Source: Paramacrobiotus metropolitanus
Lineage: Eukaryota > Tardigrada > Eutardigrada > Parachela > Macrobiotidae
Reading direction: 5' to 3'
Assembly: GCF_019649055.1 (NCBI RefSeq)
Contig: NW_026570262.1
Coordinates: 372,001 to 436,000 of the forward strand
DNA length: 64,000 nt
The notes beneath the pieces are model-generated. The model was not told the origin of the DNA. It saw only the letters and a program-made list of their open reading frames with translations, and did no database searches. This document shows positions 11,904-23,781 of the stretch, piece by piece (the stretch's first letter is position 1; the number at the start of each line of letters is the position of its first letter). The translations under genes were made by a program, and so were the position numbers.

Positions 11904-14775
11904 GATAGCAAACAAGGAGCACGCCAGCCTAAGAAATATTTTGCCGGCCAAAATTTATGGGAACCGTTATGGTATTATCACCATGCATCAGAGTGTTGAG
12001 AAAAAATCACTCACGCAAATAAACACTGTAAATTTAATTTTTAAATGTTTACTAGTCAGTGCGCATTACTGGCGCAATATTGTGGTTGCAAATGCTGTGC
12101 AATACCACGTTGATAGCTTCTTTTGAGTAGCCGGAAAGACTGTCGGCACGACTTACTATTTAATGAATGTCAGATGTTGAGAACAACGTACTGTACACTG
12201 TTCTTCATGGTTCCGCTTACTGAATAGTAAAATGTTTAGTTCGTAGGCAGAAAATTTGCCAGAAAAACCAGTTAGGGTTAATAATCGGAGAGAGCTAACC
12301 AATCAAAACACCGAGTGTAACCGGCATCTTTCCCTCATCGATGACTGTCCGTTGTGATCAATATTTTGACACCGGCATGGAACCCGTTAGAATGCCGCAG
12401 GATACGGATCTCATACGCAGATGCGCAGCATCATGCCAGCCTGCTGTACAATAAAGCCACGATCAGCCACCTCAAGATCCGCTTCTACGGACAGATTACT
12501 GCAATTTTCTAGTTTCGAAGCAATGAACAAAAAAATGCATACAAAAAAGTCAAAAGGCTATAAAAACATAGCAGTCGATTCCTAAAAAAGAAAAACATGG
12601 ATGAAGTTGGCATTTATTCTGTCGCTGTGATTAACTGCACTGCTTAATTGCTCTGCAATCTAAGTACTAATTTATTATTTTCGGTTAGCGGAAATAATAA
12701 TACCTACACACGGAGGTTTAGGTTACTAAATTCAGCAAAAACAGCCTCGACTGGTTGCTGTAAATTTTTACAATAGATTCGATGCTGCCACATGTTAAGC
12801 TGTCAATAACTAGCGAAAATTAACTCCAAATTATTTTACATTCATACCTCTTTGTAAGACACACGTATAGGTTTTGCACTTAGATAGTTACCCTAAAATA
12901 AGTACTGTTTTTTGCTTTTGGTTGACACACATATATACAGAAATGTGAAATCCAAAAAATTACTGAATCATAAACCAATACAAACAATAGCCGAACTGGA
13001 ACGCTGATTAAGGAAATTAGCAAAGCGCGTGTCCGCAATAAACTTACAAATTTTCCGGTTCATATGGCGTACAATTTCGCTTAATAATTATAGTCGGTCC
13101 AAGCAATATCCGTTTTTTAAAAAAGAAAATCTTTGACGTTAGGAATTCTCTGCCAAATGGCGGCGCTTCCTAACTTCCTCAAACCTCCCCTTACATCGGA
13201 CTCTGGTGCTGTGCTTCCTATGCACAACTCGCTTGCCCCATGTTACTGGTATTGCTCGGCGGCAGATTGGAGGTCAACATCAAGATGTCGGTTCTTTGTC
13301 TGTCGCTTTGTCATAAACCCAGTTTCTTTTTTCCAACTGCCCTGGAAAACCTAAATTCTGCGGGCGTGCATTTAGCTAAGCTCCAGAATCTCTACTAAAG
13401 GTGACCAGCAGTTGTAATACGTACTGTAATTGATAACATCCGTGATTCCGCCACCATCCAGTGAGACAGCGGAAAGTTATGTCAACATGGGCAGCAACTA
13501 ATGTTTAAGCAAATGTCTGCATAAAACTTAGATGATGTGTGCGATAAGATGTTGACATCGCTCCCACAGAAAAGTCGTGCAGACATCACCATGTCCCTTT
13601 TTCTTACCAATTACATACAAGTATAAGTAGCAGAAAAGCATCCCGGCTGTTCAGCAATGGGATGCGCAAAAACCAGTTGAACTGCAAGCACAAGAACTTT
13701 TATCACCTATGGCACATTTCGTACACGACTATTTTTTGGGTCCACGTTATTAGCTTGCAGCCCCGTAGACCACCGTAGCGTGCGTAGTCACCCGCAGTAC
13801 CTGTCTGTAGTCAAGGTCATCCTCTTTAACTACATGCAGCATTTGCAGTCCCCGGAAGATTCTATAGCCTGTGCAGTTAACTGGAGTCCTTGTAGTCTGT
13901 GCAGGCAGTGTAGTTACTGCTAGTTAGATTATTATTTGTATTATGCTTAACATATATCATTGTAATAACAAGCAGTAAATGTAAAATATCGGGTACCTAA
14001 CGAAAACCCGGCACCATAAAATTTATGGGTCTGTGTAAAATAAAATTCTTCTATTTAATAAAGTAAGTTTTTGCATCTAATAAAAAAAGTTATTTGACAC
14101 AGAACAATCCGGGAACGGCCACCGCTAACCAACAATATTTTTTTATACCAGCTGTGAATTTCTTGTTCATGTTTACATCAATTTATTTGACTACGTTTCG
14201 AAATTTTGAGTAGCTTTTTGCGAACCGTATATCGCACCGCTGTACACAGAGTTTGCTTTGACAGCAGACGTCGCTTTCGGAAGTCCAAAAAGCGATCCGG
14301 AAATCTCGCACTAATTTTGCAGTGTTACCATTGCCGCAATGTTTTCTGCAATTTTCCCAGTACTGTGCTATTTCTCATCAACCGGTCAAATCTACTCTGA
14401 ATTTTGAACAACCGGGCACCATGCTCTTTCTGTTCTCTCTTCCTTCCTCTCATTCTGAAACCGAACATACTCTGCAGCCGCAAAACTTGTTTAGGTGTGA
14501 ATTCAAAATTTACGTTACTGAAACTTGTATCAGGCTCCTACCATGTAAAATGCCACATGGAGGCTGGTGACCGGTTTTTCAGAACGTGATAAATAAGAGT
14601 GACCAGTTGTCAAAGAATGCCGAAGTATCGCAGATACCGAAGTCTATATCGAACTAAGAATTGTGAACCGGACACGAGTGCAAACAGTTCATCTATGGTT
14701 GTTCGAGGACATCGAATGGACGTGCAAGATCAGTCACCAGCGCTAGATTCTCAATGGTTTCCTTGTTACAATAAC

Positions 14776-14803
14776 AGCCCTCGGGCTGATCCTGTTTAGC
14801 GCA
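14776..14803. promoter_or_regulatory. Conserved promoter block, A1/B1
   Basis: The block AGCCCTCGGGC-x-GATCCTG, followed by T/C-TTAGYGCA, contains a GCCC-T-CGGGC near-palindrome. It is kept in all three A/B intergenic regions (also 28347-28374 and 43249-43276), while the flanks are diverged. About 40-60 bp on, a second shared word GTTACAAAG(C/T)G-AT follows. Likely a shared cis element; its binding factor is unknown. Confidence 0.45.
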
Positions 14804-14934
14804 TTGCCACCTGTCGCGTGTTCTTCTTCTATTGTACCGGCACATGTTACAAAGCGTATATGTACGCCGAAGTTGTTGTGCTGTGCTGTTGGCTTCACTC
14901 AGCATTTGCGTTGGCTCAATATCGCGTTCATTAA

Positions 14935-15376
14935 TGTGTTGCTACTCATGTATCTTTTACCATGGTGGGAGAGCGAAGTGGGCATGTGGAAGTTCTCGGC
15001 TGGAAATCGGTGAAGCTCCGGCTGCGCACCTGGTGTGTACGCGCTTGCGCACCTGGTATGTGCGCGCCTGCGCACCTGCCGGTGTGCGCGCTTGCCGGTT
15101 TCCTTTCCCTGCACCTCAAACCCCCTTTATTTGGCTTTAGACAAAAAACAGAACACAAAACAAGTCGGGTGTGGCGGGTGGTAAAGAAAAGTTTGCAACT
15201 GCACGCTAGCTTGGCAAAACTGAAATGAGCTGCGGTGCAAGCAGCGATGAACTCTAACACCGATCGGTGCCATGCTGGCGCTGGGAAAACAGGATGTGGG
15301 CGTAAAATGAAAAACAGAACAGACAGCACAACACTCGTACGCCACATTAATAACAATTAAAACATTTTTAATTGGA
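14935..15376. mobile_element. 442-bp insertion with CATTAA target duplication
   Basis: In A2/B2 the promoter reads GCGTTCATTAACCTGTACC without interruption. In A1/B1 the same sequence is split at CATTAA, which occurs both at 14929-14934 and at 15377-15382, with 442 bp between. This is a filled-versus-empty-site comparison within the window. I found no terminal inverted repeats and no coding sequence, so the element class is undetermined. Confidence 0.55.
15024..15098. repeat. 23-bp minisatellite, about three units
   Basis: Three imperfect copies of a GCGCACCTGG-type unit start at 15024, 15047 and 15070 (period 23), then fade out. The array lies wholly inside the 442-bp insertion. Confidence 0.7.
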
Positions 15377-15636
15377 CATTAACCTGTACCAGTCATACAA
15401 CGTTAAAACGTTTTAGGTAACCGGAGCTTAGTTGCCTGTTGCAATCAGCAAGCCTTATACTTAATTTTGTAGAACTATCGCTGTATCATTTGTTACAGTT
15501 TGTCGACTGATCACAATTGCACTCATGAGCCAAACGTTTAGAATTTGCACCATCGGGAGCATTTGATTAAGACAACCAATAATTCTCTGGCTATTAATAA
15601 TTTTTGTTTGCGGGGTTGCTTTGTATAGTTGACAGC

Positions 15637-18600
15637 ATGCCCTCCCGGCTCATCTCTGGGCTATTGCTGCTGGCCGGCGCTGCAAATGCGCTGAATTATG
15701 TGATTTTCGGCTTGAACTCTGTGCGATCGAACAGTGTATTTCCGGTGTCAGTTTTGGTTGTTAACACAACATCCGATGTGCACGTTAATATGACGCTACT
15801 CGGTTATCGTTCTGGGTCATCTGTCAATGCCAATTCCACTGATCCGTCTCGTCATTTTGATTTTGATCCTGAAGGCAGCGGTTTGTCGTTTACGACATCA
15901 GCTGTTATCCAAGCTGACGTTCTTACGCGGGTCGATATAAAAGTACGTAAGCAGGAACTGGTTTTATGAACTGTACATGAAGGTCCAAGCGTACAATACA
16001 CAGATCCGCAAGTTATGATACTTCTCTGAATATGCATGGAATTGTGCTTTAACCGACTAGAGCGCAGATCTTTTAATTTTAGTGGCTACCAGCTGCAGAC
16101 GGCTTATAAGAACTCTTTGAAAAATACTGTTGTAATATTTACGTAAATGCAGATTAATTTTATAAAAGATCAAATTTTCGAATCGTTTTTAATTTCGACC
16201 GGAGCGCAGCGTCAGTCTTTGATTCAACGGAAGCGATTAAAAGCAATCAGGCGATTGCACTGCATTTAAGATCGTATTGCTGTACCCATGCGTTTTTTCC
16301 AAAGGTTGGTGACTTCTCGGGCCTCGCAACGCCAGTTGCACGGTTAATCGTCAGTATTTCCGACTCGACGTACTCTTTCACGGGTTATGTGGCACCAGTG
16401 GCGTTAGACAACGCAACCACGGAAAAGAAGGACGCGCCTGTAAAGCGCACTGGCGAACCCCTGTTCCAGATACAAATGGACCAGCCATACTATAAAGCCA
16501 AAGATATGGTCCGGTTTCGCGTATTGACAGTGGAATCTGTGGAGGATAAACTACAGCCACTGTTCGTTCCATTTATTGTGCAAATTTTGGTAGGTCACCG
16601 ACTCACTGTTAGCTTTTGCTGTGCGTGTATCCTGTGAAACCTTACAGCTCACTGCTAGCATTCTTTATTGGTTGCAGGACACACAGCGTAATGTAGTGAA
16701 GGAGTTCAATAACCCCAACAATTCCGAAGGTAAGCTTAGAAAAAAGTAAAGCTGTTAAGGGCAGAGGACTGGTCTAAAGACATAAACTAACTTGCTTGCG
16801 CACGTATTATAGCAGTGGGTTACTTCGCTGGAGAGATGCCGCTGTCGTCGAATCCATTGTACGGCACGTGGACAATCCGCGTGGTCAATGCTTCCTGTGA
16901 TGAAGTAAACGCATGTGAGAAAGATGTTCTGGCCAACAAAGATTTCTTCGTTGTGGAAGCCGGTAAAACGTTAACTCGTAACACTGTCTGTACTTACTGG
17001 TTCCACAAGGTATAGACTTAGAGTGTTTCAGCCGTGACGGACTGATTTATGCCATAATAACGAGTCGATGATTGCAGCGACTCCAAGGTTTGCTGTCAAG
17101 ATTGCTACTAACAAAACCTACATCGTCCCGTCGGTTGACGAAGAAATCCGATTTCAGCTCACAGCGAAGTACTTTCAAAAACCGGTACATAAATACGTAC
17201 GTCAGAATTGCGGTAACACGTGTTTTTTTGTGCAGCTACACATCTGGAGACCCTGTCACAGGGATCTTTGACGTTGCCGTGACCTTTAAGAGATGGTTTG
17301 GCCCATATGTGGACGGCTACGGAAAAACTGAGACGACACTAATACGCAAGTCGATATCGACGGTAACGCCGCTACTTTCCTTAACATTAAAAAATTAAAT
17401 TTTTTGACGCGCGGAACGGTTCTAGCATAACAACGGAGCAGTGACTGTTTCCGTTCCACTAAAAGGAGCGCTAAACAACACCCGACCGTATTACCACAAC
17501 GCAGTGATAATTCAAGTAAATTTTACCGAAGCGACTACCGGTCTCAAGAAAAACGCTACGTCGGCTGTCATACCCATACAAACTGGACCGTATTATGCTA
17601 AATTTAAACCAGATACCGGAACGTTTATGCCCGGTTATCCCTACCTTTTGAAGGCGGTCATAACGGATAACGAAGGACGTCCACCACCCTCAGGCCGAAA
17701 GGCACTGATTATTGCAACATCGGCCAATGTCTCAGCATGGCAGTGGCAGATTGTTTCTCTCCACGGCGATGCGGCCTGCTTAAAGCTGTCTTTTTCGAGT
17801 CTATACGGTTCTCAGTATCCGGACGGTTACTCGCATTGGAGCCAATATGGAGCTGTCTTCGGTCTTCAGCCCATTAAGCTTGGCTTCGGCTTTGGGATGA
17901 ATGCAGGAGGTCTCTTTAATAGCGGCTCAAAAGGATACAACAGGAAAAAGCGCGACCTGGGTCCTTTCTTACAACACCGTTCCACCACCTGTCACTACCT
18001 CCCGACTATTCTATCAGCCGACGTGGCTGCCGATGGAACACTGAACATCAGTATACCAACGCCAAAAACAGCCGATGCCATGAATATTGAGGTCTCTTAT
18101 GATTTTCACTCACCGCAGACCAGGATGGTCTACGCAAGGGAGTCCGCCAGCGGCAGTTTCTTAGATATTACTCCGGCTTCTGTCGATCTGTTTGCCGGCC
18201 AAGTGGCAGAGTTTGTTATTGACACAACGACACGACTGGACGAGGTTATTCATATCGTGGTACGCCTGTAATGACGGTACACCATTGAATATACTTCTCT
18301 TCTCTTTAAGCCGTCTTACTGCAGTGTTTTTAGGTGTTGTCTAGTTCGAATGCAGGCTTCCTATGGAGCGATACGGTTTTTACGCCTGGCCAGCGGGTTA
18401 TTATCTCTGTGCCGCTTGGGAATGCGATCGGCCCTGCGGGTCGTCTTATTGCGTATTATGTCAGGCAGGACGGCGAAATCGTAGGCAATATCATGCCACT
18501 ACAAATTTCAGCTGATCTTTCGGGAAAAGAAGTAAGTGATACTTCAGTCCAAGAAAATCTCACTGATATTTGGTACGAAACATGTGGTACAAAGAATCCT

Positions 18601-21600
18601 TTTTCTTGATTAAATCAACAATCGGGGTCCTTCGTACAAGATCTCAAACATATCGTGCAAAAGATTGTTAGGCGTGTAGCGCATGACGGTTCTGGTTAGG
18701 CCTAGCTGTAACGGAGAATCTGTTGTTACGCTAATAACCTAGTTGTGGCCTCGCTCGGCGTTAGAGCAGCAAGTACTGGGCTGCATTCCCAGATCGGCAG
18801 ATTTTTGCTAGTTGTCCGCAAGTGACGGTCAGCCTAGCAATACGCCAGTAAGATGCAGAACGAAAGCATAATTCAAGTATTCGAACAACACACTCAAAAG
18901 TCTCAGACAGATAACATATTATACGCACTTTGTATAATTGTTTATTCCCGTCAAAACCAACTTACGGCATTTTATAAATAGGTAACGTTGTCCGTAACAT
19001 CCAAGAACGATCTATCATCTGTTCAACCAGGCGAAAAGGTTATCGTAAAAGCAAAGACTGCTCCACTGTCTTTGGTAGCCTTCTTGGCCAAGGAGGAAAG
19101 CCGGACATTGCTGAAGACGGACGGCGAGATATCAACGACCATTGTAAGCCGCTGCAAAGTCAATAATGATTAATATTTATCACCACACATTATGTATTTC
19201 TATGGATTTAAATAATCTGTTTTTTATGCAGATCCGCAAAGCTCATTTGAGCCAAAAGCCTAGTCGCCGGCTTTCGATAGCAGATTATTTTACGGTACGC
19301 CAATTGTTCCAAGTGTTTGACTGGGTATTTTAATTTTCTGTATTACTGAAATGTCGGTCAGCCAAAAAACGCGGTATATAGACGAGAGCTCTTGCATCTC
19401 CGATACCGCACTAGCCTTACATGCAAATGCCATACTCTGAGCTCGCGGTTGAAAGCAGAACTGACCGTCTTTGCAGAAACCACTTGATGCCGGCAGAGTG
19501 CAACACTGACCAACACTAAAAGTTCCGCGTCCGATCCCGGGATCGATGTACTAGTAGAGCCTCGCGCTAGCTGTTTTTGTCCCGATGCAGAATTTCGCTA
19601 CGGGTTTCGCATCAACAATGATCATCATGAGGACTCGCAGTGCTCATACTACTGTCAGTACGAGGGAGATAAAAGTGCTGACGCTGATGGAGCAGAAGCC
19701 ACCTCGTTCTTCGGCAATCCCACATCGCAGCTGCCTCTGTTGACGCGAAAACAGTTTTCCCAAAGCTTTCTTTTCAAAACTGCTATGGCAGAGTGAGCAT
19801 ACCTTTTTTTTGTTAGGCAGTTATAAGGAACATACAGTTTAAAAAATACTGCGTCCTCGCAATATATTCGTACTTATGTTTCGGGGTCACTGTGATAGCA
19901 CACGCATTATTCAGATTAGAACTTCTTAAAATTTTGCTGCTTTTTAGCGCAAACGGAGATGTCGTTTTGGAGCGCAAAGTGCCGGATGCACTGACAACAT
20001 GGGATATTTGGGCGTTCAGCTTTAGCAGCACTGACGGATTAACTGCGGCAATAAAACCCATCAAGGTCTGCGGAAAATTTGCTTTATGTCAACCTTAGGC
20101 AGACGCGCAGCGCATGATTAAATTTCTGGCTTTTATGTTTTAGCTAAAGGTTTTCAAGTCGTTACTTGCCTCCCTAGAAATACCATACAGCGTTATCCGC
20201 CACGAAAATTTCACTGCTGAAGTTTTCATTTCTAACTACTTGCCGCATCAACAAGATGTGACAGTTAACTTAACCATCCGCAGTCCGGACAACACAGTGA
20301 TAACCTTTACAAAGAACATTATTTCTGAGCCGAATGGTACGGTAACGGCGGAATTTACGATAATTCCGGAGGAAATTGGTGACTGGGAACTCGAGGTCAC
20401 AGTTCAATCTGCACTCGGCTCGCATCAGTTGAATAAAATTTTGCTCGTTAAGTCAGAAGGAGTCACGCAGTCCTATAGCCAACCTATCCTCGTCGATCTC
20501 CACAAATCAAATGTTTTTGATACAACGATCCAGTTGCCGATAGATCCAGTTGATAAGGTCACAGGTTCCGAGAAAGTGACAGTTGACGTTGTTGGAGACA
20601 TTCTCGGAGTTTCCATCCGTAATGTGGAAAAACTGATCCGGCTCCGGCTGCCGACTGGGTTCTGTGAGCCAAACATGGCGATGGTAGCGTCCAGCGTTGC
20701 AATGTTAAAATATTTGAGAAATATCAACCAAAAATTGCCTCAAAAGGAGAAAGACTTGGTAAGCATCATTCAGCTGGGTTACCAAAGAGCGCTAACGTAT
20801 CTGCGCAGTGATCATTCGTTCAGTATGTGGGGAACGTCTGACACTAATGGCTCTACATGGTTAACTGCTTACGTGACCAGAGTTTTCGCCGAAACACCGG
20901 AACTGCTACCAAACAGCAGCGCTACAGTTATGAAAAAAGCGGTACAATTTTTACTGGATCAGCAAAACCACGATGGCTCCTTTCGAGAAAGCGGAAAAGC
21001 CATCGACAGTTATATCGAAAGCGGCGAATCCAAACAAGTGCCCTTGACAGCATTTACGGTTCTGTCGTTCACGAAATATATTAAGACAGGAAAGGCTGGC
21101 ACAGAGAAATCGGACGCTTCGCTCCAGAAAGCAGTCGCTTATTTGGAATCAAAACTGGGCAATATAAAGAGTGACACGTACGCTTTGGCGATAACAGCAT
21201 ACGCATTGGCGCAAGCTAACAGTTCAAAAAAGTTAGACGCTTTGGGTCGGTTGCAAGATGCAGTGGTCCAGGATGCTTCTACTGCGCACTGGAAAACTCT
21301 TGAGTCAATCAACGATGACCGGGAAGACATCGGCTATTCGTATTCCGCCCATGCCAAAGATGTGGAAGCCACAGCGTACGCATTGCTAGCGTGCATGGCA
21401 AACGGCTGCAACTGGAATATGTCACTCAAAATCGCTTCCTGGTTGATTTCAAAACAAAATACTGAAGACGGATTCTTTTCCACGGCGGTAAGTACAATAT
21501 TCTCTTCTCATTACTTGTTATCTAGAGAACCACTCCGCTGTGGTTTGCTGTCGATAGGTGTTTTTAAAACTGTGAATATTTCAGCTTAGAGAAGTGGCCT

Positions 21601-22589
21601 CTATCCTAATGCTAATGTTGAGACTTGAGAATTCCAAACCTCGTAGGTTAATTTTCAGTATTCTTGAGGGTCTCTAGAAGAGGGACCTCTGAAAAAAATG
21701 CCTTTCCTGGATCGTTGTAGCAACAGCAATGAAACCTGCTCAGTTTACGAAATTCCAGCGCTGAAGGTTTTTTAGGATACAGCAGCTGCATTGACGGCGT
21801 TAGCCGAATTTGCCCAGTCATTCACGGCTGCTCCGTCAATTCAAATCGATATCATGGATGCCATTCAAAAGAGGGATGTGACGATCTTCCCAGAAACAGC
21901 GATGGCTGTGCATTCCGTGGAACTTGCACAGAAACCCACAAATATTGCGATTCATGCCAGAGGAAGCGGGTTGGCTGTCGCGTACGTAAGCTGGACGTAC
22001 AACGTACTGCGACCGATAGAGGGCTGGACGTTTGACCTCAATGTCACTTCATCCCGTACTGAATCCGCCAAGGCTTGTCATTTAAGCATTTGCGCCAGGT
22101 GAGCCGTTTTGTGGTCAGTTGAGAGAACGTTCAAATGAGGCTTACATATACGAACCCGGTTTGCATGTCAACAGTTAGCATGTTTTTACGCAGACACTGG
22201 CAAGAAGGTGCAAGCAGCATAACCGTTATGGAGGTCACCGCCCTGTGCGGTTATCAGTTTGAGGAAGAAGAGGTCGACCAGCTGTTGCCCGCAGTCAAGT
22301 CAGTGCGGAAAAGCGAGCTGGACAGCAAGGGCAGCCAGCTGAATTTGTATTTCGACGAGGTAAGTATATATTTTTGCGGTTGGTGGAAGGTGTTCAGTCG
22401 AATATCACGATATACAAAGTAGAACTGATTCCGCGCTGTTTTTGCTCGTAGATGACGTCGACTGCCATCTGCTTCAATTTGACCATGTATCAGTCTTATA
22501 AAGTGGAGAATTTGAAAGCGCGAAGCGTAGTAATCTATGATTATTATAATCCCAAAGACCGACGAGCGGTTTTTTATACCCCGTTATAA
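15637..22589 (+). pseudogene. TEP-like copy B1, frameshifted in exon 11, thioester lost
   Basis: Plus-strand TEP paralogue. Exons: 15637-15942, 16305-16589, 16678-16729, 16813-16962, 17078-17168, 17236-17362, 17426-18259, 18334-18531, 18982-19143, 19232-19294, 19477-19792, 19948-20065, 20144-21487, 21776-22098, 22194-22359, 22452-22589. The start is ATG of MPSRLISGLLLLAGAANA, a signal peptide. In exon 11, GTGCAACACTGACC lacks seven bases present in B2 (TTTCTTC), so the frame hits TGA at once; the exon length (316) breaks the phase rule that A1 and B2 obey. All other exons stay open, so the lesion is recent or an assembly error. The thioester site (20657-20671) reads GFCEP and is displaced by two extra residues. 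RKKR is kept in exon 7. One intron present in every other copy is missing in exon 4. Confidence 0.75.
16434..16570 (+). other. Probable gene-conversion tract shared with B2
   Basis: Over these 137 bp of exon 2, B1 and B2 (29310-29446) differ at two positions only, while the flanking parts of the same exon and the other exons differ far more. The matching segment of B3 is clearly diverged. A recent B1-B2 conversion, or very strong constraint, would explain this. Confidence 0.55.
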
Positions 22590-23781
22590 ATGATACTCAA
22601 AGCTGACCATCTACAGATAGCTACATAACGTAGCTTTGGCATTTACAATACTTTGAATGGTAGCGGTACAGCCGTTCTCCTGGGTGTGAATAACGATAAA
22701 AAATAGTATTACTGTATATTTATGGCAGCATATGCATTAGTCCATAATACAGTATACGTGAATATTCAATCATCTTAAAATGGCGTGTTTTGCCAGATTC
22801 CAAAAGAACATGACTGTATTTGGCGATATCTTACCAGAATAAAAAAAATAGCAAATAAAGTATGTACTGTATAACCTAAACTTGTACACTTACATTTTAG
22901 TAGTTCTGCACTAGTTTTTCGCATATCGCCAAAGTATGCAATAAAAAGCTACACTATTAATATTTCTCCGATGCACAAAGATCTTACAACAGCTGACTTG
23001 TGAGCTGCTTCGGGTCAGTCCACCGGTATACGACAAAGGCAAATTGCAGTGGAATTAGTCTTCCACTTAAACACCATCCGGAACTTCCGGAGAATCAAAT
23101 CTCCAATGAATTGTGCAAACTGTATCGATCCCTTCGATATGAGTACTTGAAAGAAGAGTGTTATTACATAAAAGATTTGACGATGATTCCCGGTCAGTAT
23201 TTATGCGAAAGCGAAGTAGTACTGATTTTCAACATGAACATGCTGTAACATCCTTATAACGGTTAAAATCTAACTGATGCAAATGACGTATGTACTTTGT
23301 TATGTATGAGAATGTTATATGTTCTTATTGTTATGTTTGATTTTCCCCTGCTTAACGACGTTTTGTGACAGCTAAAAATGTAGATACCATATCAAAGCTG
23401 AATCAGGTTTTAACTTTTTTCCTTTGTGTTCAAACAGCAACCTTTTTGTGGTGACCTTTGCTGAGCCCAGTTGCTGCAACCATGAGAGTATGTTTTAGTT
23501 GGGGCATTGCTTAACCAGTCACTTAGTTCGATTGTATCAAGTTCAAAGAATAAAACCCGAAACCTGTACAACGTTAAGAGCGTATACATCTTAAAACCCA
23601 AATTATACGAGTCCATGGATCAGGAAACTTTTATTGGTTCATCGATTTCCGAATGTTACATCATATTTGTGTTTCACTAATTCATGCTGATAGTTTCCTG
23701 TTTCGCGTTTCATGCCACATACTTCGTGTCAGATGTTTCGTTTCTTGAGTCTCTAAAATCGGGGTAGCTGTCCAACTCGTT
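22590..23781. other. Spacer between B1 and A2 (convergent 3' ends)
   Basis: No gene. The spacer aligns in pieces with the B2-A3 spacer (35471-38388): the 3' flank of the B gene (CCTGGGTGTGAATAACGATA), a block beginning TATACGACAAAGGCAAATTG, and a block from GACGTTTTGTGACAGCTAAA to the A gene end. The shorter version here is useful as an empty site for the insertions in the longer one. Confidence 0.6.
22838..22843 (+). terminator. Poly(A) signal candidate for B1
   Basis: AATAAA about 250 bp after the B1 stop, within GATATCTTACCAGAATAAA. The same context recurs after the B2 stop at 35706-35711. Confidence 0.45.

Larger units (their letters stand above)
11904..15636. promoter_or_regulatory. A1/B1 bidirectional intergenic region
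   Basis: 3.7 kb between the divergent A1 and B1 start codons. Parts align with the two other A/B intergenic regions: the stretch near 12270-12350 (GAGAGCTAACCAATCAAAAC) is shared with 42770-42840, and 14690-14930 is shared with both other pairs. It is about three times longer than the other two because of extra sequence at about 12400-14600 and an insertion at 14935-15376. No exon is supported inside it. Confidence 0.55.

Noticed and set aside
18700-18960. tRNA-like short stretch in the B1 intron
   Set aside because: No consistent acceptor stem or T-loop (GTTCGAATC-like) could be built; no tRNA gene is supported anywhere in the window.
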